Of a stretch of 64,000 nucleotides of DNA, positions 22,780-33,989 are shown piece by piece (position 1 is the first letter of the stretch; the number at the start of each line of letters is the position of its first letter). Location of the stretch: positions 95,394,128-95,458,127 of the forward strand of contig NC_079873.1 in the NCBI RefSeq assembly GCF_023065955.2. Reading direction: 5' to 3'. A program made the translations under genes and the position numbers. The notes beneath the pieces were generated by a model, which had not been told where the DNA came from, ran no database searches, and saw only the letters and a program-made list of their open reading frames with translations. This DNA is from Ursus arctos. Lineage: Eukaryota; Chordata; Mammalia; Carnivora; Ursidae.

Positions 22780-23278
22780 TGGTTCGCTCATTACTCTAAC
22801 CCTGGCACCGTCCTGCACCTTCCTGCTTCAGAGCTTTTGCTTAGTCTGATTTCCTTTGCATGAAATTCCTCTTCCCTCCACTCATTTCTCCCTTTCACTC
22901 TCCCTATTCAAAGCCCCATGCAAATCACACTTCCTCTAATAAGTCTCCCTCAGAGCTCCTGTTTTCCATCTTCCATCGCCTCATAGTTAGAACTACAGCA
23001 AGTGCATTTGCTGAACTCTAAAATCAGGACACACGCTTTGACAACTACAAGTATACTTATAGGAACAATGTGATAGATTATTTGAAATCATGATGTTTCT
23101 AGAAATTTCAGAGTGCATGTTTGCCTTAATTGTAGCATTCATTACATCTGCCTTGTGTTGGCGTTAATTATGTATTTGTTTGTTTCCTTCCTGATGTGAG
23201 CAAGAATTGTGCCACACACATCCCTGTATCACCCCACACCTGTCAGATTCCTTTGTCTACAGCAGGCATTCATTTTTT
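22780..23278 (+). mobile_element. L2 LINE 3' region, sense
   Basis: 'cttcctgcttcagagcttttgcttagtctgatttcctttgcatgaaattcctcttccctccactc...caaatcacacttcctctaataagtctccctcagagctcc' matches the L2 3' segment. The fragment runs on to 'tgccttgtgttggcgttaattatg' and 'agcaggcattcattt' near the L2 end. Frames are broken. Confidence 0.65.
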
Positions 23279-23870
23279 TAAGGCAGTCATCAACTGTCTC
23301 TTAAGCTCATGGGAGGTGGCAGGCACTGTGCTAGGTGCTGGGGATGAGATGAGGAACTCCTGGCCAGAAAAGAAATCATTACAGTACGATGAGATGAGTG
23401 CGCTGTCAGGGTCAACCCGGACCATGTTAGAGGGGCCCCTAACTCAGATACGGAAATCTAGGGGAAGTCTGGAAGGACGTGATTTCTAAGCAGAGAAGTG
23501 AAAGATGAGAAAGGTTTTGTCAGGGAATGATGGGGCTTAGGAACTCAAGGTAGAGAGCACAGTATGTGAAAAGATCCAAAAGTTCAAGATAGTCCCCTGT
23601 TGTAGAAATTCCCATTCCAGGCATGTTTGGAGTATAGAGTGCAAAGCAGGGAATGAGAGGATAAGAGTCTGAAAAGCGAAGCTGGTCGCTGGGCCAGAGT
23701 GAGAAAGAGGCCTGAGTGAGAAAGCCTGGTTCTCCTAGAAGTTATAGTAAGGAGGAGAAGACTGAGAAATAATAAAGCATGATACGGTGTAATGAGTGCT
23801 TTGACTGGAGAGGTGCCATGTCCTCTAAGAACACATTTACGGCACCTCGCCCTCCTGAAGACAGGTGAGG
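23279..23870 (-). mobile_element. L2 LINE 3' region, antisense
   Basis: 'ggtggcaggcactgtgctaggtgctggggatgagatgagg' opens an antisense L2 run. It continues through 'gatgagtgcgctgtcagggtc', 'aagatgagaaaggttttgtcagg', 'cattccaggcatg' and 'tggagtatagagtgcaaagcaggg'. It abuts the sense L2 at 22780-23278, giving a tail-to-tail pair. The 97-residue frame at 23196-23489 crosses the junction and is incidental. Confidence 0.65.
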
Positions 23871-24429
23871 TTGACCGTGAGATGTGAGATTTCAGTTGAA
23901 AGCTACATCACTAAGGGCTGAACGAATGATATTTCTGGCATGTAGCAATTTTTCCTTCTCTCCCATTCTGAATCGGGGCCCGAGACAGAAGGTGTGAAGG
24001 AGTGAGCACAGGACAGCATTTCCTCTCTGCTTCCTTGTCACCAGCTTTCCTGTCTGTATCTGTGCACAATGGCTGAAATGGAGAGATTGATTACATAAAA
24101 CATCATCTTTCTTTTTCCGCTTCCAATCAGAAAGCAGTTTCTCTTCACTTTATTTCTTGGTTTGACGCTTCTTCCCTTTCTTCTGATCAATATTTTAGCT
24201 GAATCTTATGTAAAATGAAATTTACATTCAGTTGTTTCCTTAGCAACCATCACACATAATCAAATACATCTGCTTTCAGAATCAGTTCCTCTTTGAAATA
24301 CCTTGTAGTTACCCAATCTTCTTTTATTAGCAAAATGGCTTTCTAAATGGGCTACAATCTCTTTCAAAACATCGCATTTTAAGAACCGTATTTAAATAGA
24401 AATTTATGTGGGTTTTAAAATACAGATGG
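23871..24429. other. Unrecognised non-coding stretch
   Basis: No gene or named repeat is supported. Confidence 0.4.
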
Positions 24430-24610
24430 GAAGTCACTTCACCAAAACTTTTATTCATTTCTTTAATCAATCACCTGGCAAATCAGTAAATATTTATTAG
24501 GACCTATAGACCCTGTGGTAGTTACTGTGGATTATAAAGGTGACAAAGACAGGGTCTCTAGCTCTCAGAAATCTTCGGCTGTACAGGGCCGACACGTACA
24601 GCAGTAAATG
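24430..24610 (-). mobile_element. L2 LINE 3' fragment
   Basis: 'aaatcagtaaatatttattaggacctatagaccctgtggtagttactgtggattataaaggtgacaaagacagggtctctagctctcag' corresponds to the antisense L2 3' end (caacaaatatttattgagc...gataca.aggtgaacaaga). Confidence 0.55.
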
Positions 24611-25439
24611 CAATACAGGCTGAAAGATGGTGATGCACTTTCGGTGTGGAACACACGCATAGTAGTGTTTGTTTTAAGTGGATTTGCTAAAGTGATCTTT
24701 AACCTCTATTGGAGAGACTTTGAGAGAGAACCGCTGTCACTTCCTAAAGCTCTTATCCCAGAAGCAAATCCTACAGACCTGAAAAGTCTCCGGGACTGGG
24801 AATTTTCATCTTGTCCTAGGAATCTGGGAAGGAAAACAGTCTAAAGTTGCCACGAGAAGCTATCAGAACTGTGTGCTCCAGTGAGGGAACGCAAAGTTCA
24901 CAGAGGGATTTCTGGACTTTAAATTTGCAGTTAAATGTGATATTCTTGCCATCGAAGAACATGGAAGACTGAAAGGATGTAAAATGTTCAAAGATTACTG
25001 TGTTTAAAAAATGGAAGAAGTGGGGTGGGGTGGGGTAGGGAACGGACACTGCGCCATCCACGGTATGGCGTTTTAAACTACTGTGAGAATCCATGTCCAT
25101 GGGCTCTTTAATCTTTTGTAATGCTGGTCAGAGCTCTGCTCTGCTGGACAGTCCGAATTCTAAATTGCAGGTGAATCTTGGCTCAGATTCTCAGAACAGT
25201 GGAGCTCCACCTTCTTCAGCAACTGTCTGCTTTGCTAGTACAGGTAACGATGCGTGCTTCGGTTTCCTTAGCATTCGCTCTCTCATTTCTGTTAGGCTAA
25301 TTATCGCTCTGTGTGGTCTGACCCTCACATGACTTTCCAACCTCACTTTATAAAACAGCAAACTCTGTCTTGTATTTTAAGCTCTATCAAGACTAAACTA
25401 CTTATAGTTCCTCTAACATATCACGTTGTTTCAGGTTTC
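24611..25439. other. Unrecognised stretch containing a G-rich motif
   Basis: No gene is supported; frames of 78-94 residues overlap on both strands. The motif at 25022-25040 (four runs of 3-4 G separated by 1-2 bases) fits the standard G-quadruplex pattern. Confidence 0.4.
25022..25040 (+). other. Potential G-quadruplex motif
   Basis: GGGGTGGGGTGGGGTAGGG has four G runs of four, four, four and three with loops of one, one and two bases. Short loops of this kind form stable parallel quadruplexes in general. Whether it folds here is inference, and no gene or promoter is identified nearby. Confidence 0.6.
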
Positions 25440-25655
25440 TGAGCCGTAACCTAGACTGCTCTCTGTGTTTGGAATGTTCTTCTGCAGTTTTGTCTGGTCA
25501 ATCCACTCCTTACACAAGATGTAGCTAGATTACCAATTCCTCTAGCCAGCCTTTCTTGACCCTTCATTTCCACAAATTGACTTACATAGTCTCCCTTTCT
25601 GTTCCCATGGCACTTTATAGTCCTACCTGACAGCTCTTTCTCAGCCATTTAAACT
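25440..25655 (+). mobile_element. L2 LINE fragment
   Basis: 'tgtgtttggaatgttcttctgcag...ctagccagcctttcttgacccttcatttcc...cccatggcactttatagtcc' follows the L2 3' region (cctggaatgctcttcc...aggccttccctgacc...cacttatcac). Confidence 0.6.
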
Positions 25656-26099
25656 TGGTTCAAATTCCCAGTTTTACTGCTTTGGCCAGCTTAGTGCCCT
25701 CCCCTTGGTCTTTGTAAATTCTCCACGTTACTTCTTCACGATGGCTCTGGTCTCTGTTTTTGGGTTCACAGAGATTCCTGGGTTTTGCTTGGTGCTGAAC
25801 AAGAAAGCCAATCTCCGCTCATTTGATGTTTTCTACAAAAAGCTATTCACACTCAAGTAATTGGTGAATTTTTTAAGGTTTACTAACTATTTGGAAGAAG
25901 GTGGGGTGGAAAGAAGTATCTAACTGTACAGGAATGTTTCATATTGCTAGCTACCTTCCTCCCGCTCACCTGCCTTCTGAACCCTGCCCCTCTAACCTGT
26001 GATCCTCCAGGCGTCTTTAGCTCTGTTGAAAATGGGAGTTACCATCGCTGTTCAACCTGTCCACTGCCATGAATGTTTCTTTTATGGAGTGGTCCCTTA
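25656..26099. other. Unrecognised non-coding stretch
   Basis: It lies between two sense L2 pieces and may be L2-related or inserted DNA. I cannot assign it. Confidence 0.35.
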
Positions 26100-26340
26100 A
26101 GGCCTGTTTGCTTTTCTCAACTCCTCTATAATTTAGGGCAATATTTTTTCTTAATTTCTTTATACCTTGATCACATTAACTTTTAAGGTTGTATTCAAGT
26201 GGTTTGCTTTGTTGTTTCTCTCTTCCAGTGTAAGGAGGGAAGGGATCATATATGTTGTGTTCATCTCGGTATCCCCAAGGTTTAGTAGAGTGTTTGTCAC
26301 ATAATAATAGATCCTCAGTGATGTATGGTGAAATGTCTTT
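26100..26340 (+). mobile_element. L2 LINE 3' end, probably continuing the fragment at 25440
   Basis: 'agtgtaaggagggaagggatcatatatgttgtgttcatctcggtatccccaaggtttagtagagtgtttgtcacataataatagatcctcagtgatgtatgg' is the L2 3' terminal motif (gagggcagggacc...tatccccagcgcctagcacagtgcctggcacatagtagg). Confidence 0.7.
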
Positions 26341-26534
26341 TGGACACATCTTAGAACACTTTCAGTTAGTGCTCATGCTAATGTGTTCAGGGTTTCTGGG
26401 TGTGGTCTCTGGGTAGGTGATTTTCTTCAGTTCTGTAATCAAGGTCTCTGCCACATAGTCACGTTAATGGGTAAGCTCTAAGGAGACACTATATCCTATG
26501 TTCTGTACTAAGAATAGGGTAAAAGAACTAATAA

Positions 26535-26755
26535 ACACTATCTAGTGGGAAGTGGCTCTTTTATGCATATTACCTTGTGTTTTGCAACAACCCCTATGAA
26601 ATAAATGATATTTATTGTTTCCACTTTCCAAACCAGGAAATTGGGACACGTTGAGCGTAAGTAACTTGTCCAACATCACACAACTAAAACAATAGAGTAA
26701 GTGAGATTTTTGTCTGGGCAGTCTATTCGACCACCCTGTTCCTCGAGTTGCTTAT
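26535..26755 (-). mobile_element. MIR fragment
   Basis: 'gcaacaacccctatgaaataaatgatatttattgtttccactttccaaaccaggaaattgggacacgttgagcgtaagtaacttgtccaacatcacacaactaa' is the antisense MIR core with its 'aaggtcacacagc' equivalent. Confidence 0.75.
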
Positions 26756-27954
26756 ATAATGTTGCTTGGATAGCATAAGGATTAGGTTGTCAGGTACAGA
26801 TTGTAATGACTGTATGCATTAGAATGATCTCAAGGGCTAGAATAATCAGGGAGGTCTGCATGAGAGAGGTACCCGTTGTAATATAAATGGACATCTATTT
26901 TTTATTCAACCCTATTTGGCCAGACTTGTTGGATTGGTGGTCAGCTAAAGCCAAAGCTTTGTGTCCTGGAGGAGTCACCTGACCTTTCTTTTACCTTGTG
27001 AATGTTTTCAAATGGCTGGAACATCCTTGGACTTGGCTGACTGGTACTTGAGTACGGTTTGTTTGAGTTTCACAGAAATGAGAAAGGCCTTGGTGTTTAC
27101 AACTGAATAACAAAATTATACTGGTTATCTGCTATTTTGTGAATACAGTTTTCTTGGTTCGGATTTTAGTTCCTAGAAGTATCAAAGCCATTTGTCCTCA
27201 GAATGATTTGCTATGTCTGTAGAAATGCCTATATTCAAACAGTTCCTTTTCTCCTAAATATTCAGCTAAAGTACTGGAAATTATGACATATTTTGTAATT
27301 GTCTTTTAAATATGCTATAATGAAACTTCTAGATAATATAACCATTCTTTACTTAGAAATACATGTATTTTCCTAGATGTAATAAAAAAGGATAAGGGAA
27401 AGGAAATAATTTTTTATAAAATACGTATTTGAAGGTATAGATTTTCAGGTATTACTATACTAGGAGTTACAATATAATAAACATTTCCACCCTTGTGCAG
27501 AACCACTGTGAATACACCATCTATAAACACAACATGTAGTGTGTCATATTGATGACTGAAGTACAGTGAGCTTTATTGCCATTGGTGACATAATTATCTT
27601 CACTGTTAAAGAATTCTTTCTTAAGTTATGAACAAAACAAAGTATAATCTTACTTTTTTATGGTAGTCATTTTCCTAGAAAATTCAGTCAGTGTATTTTA
27701 AAACCATGCAAGAGCAATTTGATATTAAATGAAGCTCTGCTCTTGGTTCAGATAATTATAAAAATGTTTTTCCTTTGGATAAATATTTGTTGGGGCATTC
27801 AAAAACCATGAGAAACATGGTTACATCAGTTCTTGGTTGTATGGTTGTGTTTAGGAAATGTAGCGTCCTTGGCCCTCTTCCAGGATCCTCTCCCTCTTTA
27901 ATAAAGTAGACTTGAAGGTGAGAAGAATTACTAGAGTGTAAACCAGGTAAATAT
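26756..27954. other. Unrecognised AT-rich non-coding stretch
   Basis: No gene or named repeat is supported. It lacks long frames. Confidence 0.4.
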
Positions 27955-28137
27955 AATAATTAAAGTGTAACCACACGTAAAAATACAATAATTCTAAATT
28001 TGTATTCAACTAATAACATAGCCTCAAAATATATAAAGCAGAAATTAACAGAAATACAAGGGTAGTTTGGTAAATCCATGATCATAGTGAAAAGGTGTCC
28101 ATACCTCTCTTGATAAGTAATAGAGTAGGAAGATAAA

Positions 28138-28455
28138 TGTCTTAGGGTGCGTTTTGGATGCTGTAAGAAAATATCATAAATTGGGTGGCGTATAAAGAAC
28201 AAACAGTTGTTACAATCTTGAAAACAGCGGTCAGGGCACTGGGTTGTTAGGAATTTGGTGAGGGCCCACATCCTCATAGAGTAGCATCTTTTTGGTGTAA
28301 CCACACTTAATAGAAGGGGACTAGGGATTTCTTTGGGGTCTCCTTTTTAAGACCACTAATTCCATTCATGAAGACTCCATCCTCATGACCCAGGCACCTC
28401 CCAAAGCTACTGCTTTGAAATTACTTGTAATACTATCACATTGGGCATTAGATTT
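28138..28455 (+). mobile_element. Ancient interspersed repeat nested in the L1 (family not named)
   Basis: 'tgctgtaagaaaatatcataaattgggtggcgtataaagaacaaacagttgttac', 'ttggtgagggcccacatcctcat', 'gaccactaattccattcatgaagactccatcctcatgaccc' and 'aatactatcacattgggcattagatttcaacatat' match a widespread mammalian repeat consensus that I recognise by sequence but cannot name safely. It interrupts the L1 fossil. The 114-residue reverse frame at 27960-28304 runs across the boundary and is not a gene. Confidence 0.6.
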
Positions 28456-28555
28456 CAACATATTAGTTACTGTTCAATCCTTAGCAATTAGTACAGATAA
28501 ATACAGAACATTGAACCATGCAATTAATAATTTGAACTAATAAGACATATAGACA

Positions 28556-28744
28556 GTGGTTTACTGGAAAGAGCCCATACTGACTTGTGAGAGTCATATG
28601 TGTATATCTTTCTAGTTCCTCATTCAGTGATCTCATGTTGATAGCTTGTAAGTGGCCATGGTAGGAGTATTTACTCAGTGCAGATTGGCCAACAATACAC
28701 ATATGGGTACGTTTTTTGAGAGCCAGTTTGACAGTGACCAATAT
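28556..28744. mobile_element. Unnamed insertion in the L1 fossil
   Basis: L1 homology breaks after 'aataagacatatagaca' and resumes at 'tataccactgcatgtacagag', where an intact L1 is continuous. The 190 bp between is foreign to L1. It carries 'gtaagtggccatggtagg', which recalls hAT-type MITEs, but I cannot name it. Confidence 0.5.
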
Positions 28745-29430
28745 ACCACTGCATGTACAGAGTACTGCATCTAAAACTTGCAGAGTGTACGTTCTTTACA
28801 ATTACATATGGGTACCGTTCCCAAGTCTATCAATACCTGGGCCATAAAGCAAGTCTGAGTAAATTTCAATGAATTCAAATTACGTAAACTATGTTGTTTG
28901 ACCATAATGGAATCAAGCTAGACATCAGTATCAAAGTCCTAACCAGTAATTCATGATAGATTTGCAAAATTAGCAGTATACTTCCGTACAACCCACGAGT
29001 CAATGAAAAAAATTATAATGGGAATTACAAAATATTTTGAATTTAATTACAATGAAATTATATATCATCACTTTTGTGATATATCTTTGGTTAGAGGGGT
29101 ATTCGTAGCGATAAATACATTAGAAAGAACACAGGCTGAAAAGCAATGAGGTAAACATCCATTTCATGAAGGTAGAAAAAGAGCAGCAAATTAAATTCAA
29201 GAAATATGGAGGAAAGAAAATAAGGATAAGAGCAGAAATGAAGTCGAAATCAAACATACAGTAGGGAAACTCAAGAATGCCATCATTCGTTTATTTGAAA
29301 AGACTAATAAGATGCAGAAACTTCTACCAACATTGTCAAAGAAAAAGCCAGGGAAAGCACCAATAACCAGTATTAGTTATGAAAAGGGGAACATCCCGTT
29401 ACATTTTTATTTCTTTTAATTTTTTATTTT

Positions 29431-29572
29431 TATGTAGTTATTTTTTTTCAAAGGTTTTTTTATTTTCAAGTAATCTCTGCACCCAGTGTAGAGCTCAAAC
29501 CCACATCCCCAGGATCGTTGGTTGCACGCTCCTCCAAGTGAGCCAGTCCTGCACCCCCACCATAGATTCTTA
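29431..29572 (-). mobile_element. Degenerate CAN-SINE nested in the L1
   Basis: 'tttttttattttcaagtaatctctgcacccagtgtagagctcaaacccacatccccagg' and 'gtgagccagtcctgcacccc' are a worn minus-strand carnivore SINE. L1 ORF2 sequence flanks it on both sides, so this is the youngest layer at this site. Confidence 0.65.
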
Positions 29573-29739
29573 AATGTAAAAAAAGATATGCACAAATTTA
29601 TGCCAGTAAATTTAACAATTTAGATATTATGGACAAATTCTTAGGAAAATACAACTTGCCAATGCTGACAGAAGAAATAGAAAATTATAAATTGTCTTAA
29701 TCTTACAAACATGGTTGTTGTGTACTTATTATTTTGTGC

Positions 29740-30480
29740 TCTGATTTTTTTTTTCTCGTAACACATATACGATTATATATTACAACAAATTTCTCACATT
29801 TTTTACTTTTAAAGCCTATTAAAAAACCTGTTTGTTCCCATTATCAGTAATAAAGGGCATTTGGACTCTTTCCTAATTTTTATAGTTGTGCAGAGCACTG
29901 CCATGAGAATCATAGTACAAATCAGTTTTTCCCTTTGGTTATTTCCTTGGGGGTATATTCCCTTTGATGGAATTACTAGGAGAAAAATTATGAATGGTTT
30001 CTTTTTTCTTTTCACATATAGGCAAATTACCCTCCTTCAAAACTGAATCCATTTATAGAGCCAGCAGCAAAGTATAAGCACACCCATTTCCCCAAATTCC
30101 CGTTAGCAGCTGACTTTATAAACTATGTGTGTTTATGTTAGTTTAATAGATGAGCAGTGGAACTTTTAAGTTGTTTTAATTTGTATTCATTTAATTGCTA
30201 TTGAGACTTTATCTTTTTCCACATGATGATATCCTATTTCAATTTCTTTTTACGTTAACTGCCTGTTCATCTTCTTTGTTAACTTAGCAAGTAGAATCTG
30301 TGTAGTAGCTTGATATATGTGCATTGATTTTTTATTCAAGTTGGATCGTGAGCCTTTATCAGTTACATTTTTCTCATGAATTTTTTCCATTATGATGCTT
30401 TCTTTTGATGTTCATTTTGTAGCTAAACGGCCTTTTTATTTTTAAGGCATTTGAATACATTTATCTTGTATTTAATGGTG
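29740..30480 (-). mobile_element. LINE-1 3' region fragment, antisense
   Basis: 'ggcatttggactctttcctaatttttatagttgtgcagagcactgcc...tttcccttggttatttccttgggggtatattccctttgatgg' and 'aattaccctccttcaaaactg' resemble the antisense L1M 3' region, where ORF2's last part and the 3' UTR encode this pattern. It lies head-on to the sense L1 at 27955-29700. Boundaries are approximate. Confidence 0.6.
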
Positions 30481-31280
30481 TATTCTATTTCTTAAATGTC
30501 AGAAATCTCCCCTTCCCACACCTGGAATCAAAAGCCATTGCATAGTGAGCTTCCTGGTTCACTATCCCCAATCTCTTTAAATCCTCACAGTTGGAATCAC
30601 TTAACCTCTGCTTGGACACTAAGCCTGAACTGGATAAATCCCTTTTCTACTAACGTAGTTTCTGCTTCATTCCCATTATTGTGCTTGTACCTTGCACAGC
30701 AGTTCTGTGACGGGGCCTCTGCTTTGACAATCTGCCCAGTATTCTGATTCTTCTATGACTGGGACTGTGCATTTCCCTCTTCTGTCTTTCAGGAATTTGG
30801 CATCTGATTTTAAGTCCCAGACTAGCAACTGGGGTTGTAGAATTTGCTGCCACAACTCAGGACATGAACTGCTTAGTCCAATAATGCCTAGCTCTATTGC
30901 CACTCACATTTCTCTTCTTTTTAAAAATTTTTTATTTTACTTTTTTAAGATTTTATTTATTTGGGGTGGGGAGAGTATGCTGTGGTGGGTGGAGGGGCGG
31001 AGGGTAAGGGAGAAGCAGACTCCCCCCTGTGCAGGGAGCCTGCCCTAGCCTTCCCTAATACTGACTCTTTACCTGGACTGCCTTGTAGTCCATATCCCCA
31101 GATTCTCTAGGGGATTTCTTCCCCATTGCCTTCAGCTGTATGCCTTGTCCCAGTGTAGTGAGTACCCTTTGTTCTCAGACACTAGTTTTATTTGTCTGAC
31201 CCGTACTGATACTTAATTTAAATTTTTAAAATATAATTTAATTTTATAATTTAACAAAAATAACACTGTCATTAAAGCTT
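30481..31280. other. Unassigned sequence with a truncated SINE inside
   Basis: The flanks (30490-30920 and 31048-31280) are GC-richer than the neighbouring L1 DNA and may be one older element split by the SINE at 30935. Frames (30496-30747 +, 30650-30903 -) overlap on opposite strands and show no domain. Confidence 0.4.
30935..31047 (-). mobile_element. 5'-truncated CAN-SINE
   Basis: 'ttttttaagattttatttatttggggtgggg...gggagaagcagactcccccctgtgcagggagcctgccc' is the tail half of a minus-strand SINE. The tRNA-like head is missing, so this copy lacks Pol III promoter boxes. Confidence 0.8.
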
Positions 31281-31292
31281 GACTAGTATCTG

Positions 31293-31488
31293 GGGGCGCC
31301 TGGGTGGCACAGCGGTTAAGCGTCTGCCTTCGGCTCAGGGCGTGATCCCGGAGTTCTGGGATCGAGCCCCATGTCAGGCTCTTCCACTATGAGCCTGCTC
31401 CTTCCTCTCCCACTCCCTCTGCTTGTGTTCCCTCTCTCGCTGGCTGTCTCTCTGTCAAATAAATAAATAAAATCTTTTAAAAAAAAAA
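31293..31488 (+). mobile_element. Young CAN-SINE with perfect 12-bp TSD
   Basis: Full-length copy: head 'ggggcgcctgggtggcacag', a Pol III A box TGGCACAGCGG (31305-31315), a B box GGATCGAGCCC (31359-31369), CT-rich body, 'aataaataaaatctttt' and A tail. The target GACTAGTATCTG is duplicated exactly (31281-31292 and 31489-31500). Intact boxes, exact TSD and an unworn sequence make it one of the younger insertions here. Confidence 0.96.
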
Positions 31489-31500
31489 GACTAGTATCTG

Positions 31501-32460
31501 AAATTTGTTGCAAATGTGTATTGTAAGGTGTGGGTTTAAGTTACTTATTTATTTTACTATATACATAACCAGATGGCCCCACAATCATTAAGGATTCTAT
31601 TTTTCATTACCACATTGCTTATATTTTTACATTAATTTTAGTCCTTATAATAATAATTTGAACCTATTTCTGGATACTCTGTCCCTCATTTAGTTGAAAG
31701 ATCAAATAATTCTGACAACTGTTACAGTATGTATATGTAAGTTTGTGTATTCTCATGTTTATTTAGTCTCTAACAATAGGAAAGGTATATTTCTCCATTT
31801 ATTTAAATCTTCCATTTTTTTACTCATTTAGGGTCTCAATTTTCTTTTGTGTCACAAAATTAATGCACAGGCATTTAATGTTTCTAATAACTGTTGTGAA
31901 TGCTATCTCATTTTAGTTACTCATTGTATTTTCTGTATTATGAGTGTATAGGGAAGCATTTAATTTATTTTTGTGGATTTACTTCATTCCACAACTCAGA
32001 TGAACTCATTTATTACCTCTGGTAATTTTTTGGTTGACTTCTTTGGATTTTCTGAGTATATATTCATGTCATAAGTAAAAAATGATTTTTAGTGTCTTCC
32101 TTTCCTAAAATATACCTTCAATCTCCTCCCCCCCCCCCCAACCATGGTCAATATTCCATTAGAAGAGAGTGGCAATCTGGAATAGAAGAAGAACTAGTGT
32201 TTGTGCAGTTTTTTTTTTTCCTGTATTTAATTTTAGAGAGAGTAATTCTATTCATACTTCTCCATTAACTATATTTTTGATGCTATTTTTTAAATGTGCC
32301 CTTTTCATTGTAGGGATGAAAACATTTAATTTTGTTAATCAAGAAAATATGTTGAATGTTATCTGATTTCTTGGCAGCTATTGAAACAATAATTTCAAAA
32401 TATTTTCCAATTAACACATTATACTAGGCTATATTCATGGAATAAATAATAACAGTCATA
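31501..32460 (-). mobile_element. LINE-1 ORF2 fragment, antisense (diverged)
   Basis: 'cctctggtaattttttggttgacttctttggattttctgagtatatattcatgtcat...gtgtcttcctttcc' and 'tttgttaatcaagaaaatatgttgaatgttat' follow the antisense L1 ORF2 reverse-transcriptase region. Stops are frequent and it is not coding. Ends are approximate; the sequence to about 32990 may also be L1. Confidence 0.6.
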
Positions 32461-32521
32461 GTTAATACTTTTATAAATTATGTTCCGTTGTTCTTAAGTT
32501 ACTAAGATTTTATTCATGTTA

Positions 32522-32577
32522 AACACACACACACAACACATAGACACACACAAACACGTAGATACACATATAGCTTG
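32522..32577. repeat. CA-rich low-complexity patch
   Basis: Imperfect alternating 'acacacacacaacacatagacacacacaaacacg' sequence. It is a decayed CA microsatellite. Confidence 0.8.
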
Positions 32578-33029
32578 AATAATGTAATACATATTAATAT
32601 ATCTTACATATGTATCGTATACAAACACACAGCTTTTTCAGAAGTAAGATCAGCCTAGAATTCCTAGAATACTTTCCTTCTTAATTTTTGGAATGAAACG
32701 TATTCACCTTATATCGTGAACCTGGGTTGCACACCTTTTTCTGTGCTTAAACATTATTTGATGGAAAAGAATATGTACTCCAGGAAGGTATGAATCAATT
32801 TGTACTGAATCCATCAGTTCCAGATGACTTAAGAAATTTGTCTTCAGAAATTTAGTTTTCTGTTTTTGGAGTTTATGCCTTCTCTATTTCTTGTGGTACT
32901 GGTTTTATTGTGTTTCAGTAGGAATTCAGTATTTTTTGTTTTGTTAGTTAGTGCCAAATGTATTTGAAAATACTCCAGAGCATTTAATTTTTCTTTTCAT
33001 GCTAATTAAAAAGTGTGTTTTAATCTGTT

Positions 33030-33428
33030 TGTTTGGTGTTTGTTTTTGAGCACTTACTGTGTGCTAAGCACTGATGTGGGCATGAAGCATGAAGCAGTAA
33101 AAAAGCTACATGAAAAGTCTTTATCCTTATTTATGGAGCTTGTAGTCTAGTTGACGAGAGACACCTAAAGGCAGTAAGCAAATAAATACTGTCATGACTG
33201 CTATGAAAGAAATAAAACAGGTGCAATAAAAAGTGCTTGGTCATGGGAGTAGGGTGGTCCAGTTTAGAGTGGGGTGTCAGCTAAGCCCTCTCTGGGGAGG
33301 CTGCTTTGAAGGTGTGACCTACAGAAGAGAGAGCCGGTGGGCCAAGTGGTTGGTGGAGGAGTATTCTTAGTAGGGGGGAAAGAAAGAGAAAGGCCCTGAG
33401 TTGAGATAGAGCCTGGTGTACCTATGGT
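33030..33428 (-). mobile_element. L2 LINE 3' region, antisense
   Basis: Starts 'gagcacttactgtgtgctaagcactgatgtgggc' and continues 'tatggagcttgtagtctagttgacgagag', 'tgctatgaaagaaataaaacagg', 'gggaggctgctttgaaggtgtgacc' and 'aaggccctgagttgag'. This is the antisense order of the L2 3' half, unusually well covered at about 400 bp. Confidence 0.75.
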
Positions 33429-33989
33429 TTGCATTTTTCGTGGTATCATATTTTATTTTTCAATTGTAGTATTTTTTCCCTTACGTACAGTCATTGGTTT
33501 TATTTATTAAACCTGATATATTTTTCTTTCTGTATCTTGTTTATGTCTCATCTTAATTTTCTTGTTTTCCTTTTGCTATTTTCTTCTGTTTTTGGAGGGG
33601 GGCATATAACTCTTATGTTTCTAAGTATTTGGATTGTTCCTTCTTTAGTGAGGAACAAGGAATCATGTAACTCAGGGGTTCTATTTGTTTGAATTGCTAG
33701 GAAACCCTGAACTAAATCTGTGCTCATCATTTAGTGAATGAAAAGCCATGATGGCTTGTATCTTTGAATTAACCTCATCTGAATTGGACTGCCCATGTAT
33801 TTTTTTTTTTTTTGAGCGTTTTGATAATCACGATTTAGTATATTGTTATTTCAAATGATTATACTTATTTTATAAATCATTACATTTAATTTTTACCTTT
33901 TGCATTAGAAATATTTGTAGCTGCATCTCCTACTCTTGGAAATAAAATGAAATACAGAAATGCAAATAGTGATGCTTTTTTAAAATTTA
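33429..33989. other. AT-rich unassigned stretch, possibly L1
   Basis: T-rich plus strand with frames on both strands (33429-33692 +, 33548-33730 -). It may be further antisense L1, but I see no decisive match. Confidence 0.35.

Larger units (their letters stand above)
27955..29700 (+). mobile_element. Old LINE-1 ORF2 fossil (endonuclease to start of reverse transcriptase), interrupted by three insertions
   Basis: Sense L1 ORF2 blocks appear in order. They are 27955-28135 ('acaataattctaaatttgtattcaactaataacatagcctcaaaatatataaagcag'), 28485-28555 ('aacattgaaccatgcaattaataatttgaactaataagacatat'), 28745-29430 ('ggccataaagcaagtctgagtaaatttc', 'gaatgccatcattcg', 'agaaacttctaccaac') and 29573-29700 ('tatgccagtaaatttaacaatttagatattatggacaaattcttagg'). 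In an intact L1 these encode the end of the endonuclease and the linker to the RT domain. Many stops and indels make it a dead fossil, and the three intervening segments are later insertions. Confidence 0.75.

Noticed and set aside
27960..28304. 114-residue minus-strand frame
   Set aside because: It spans the junction between antisense L1 DNA and a nested old repeat, so it is accidental.
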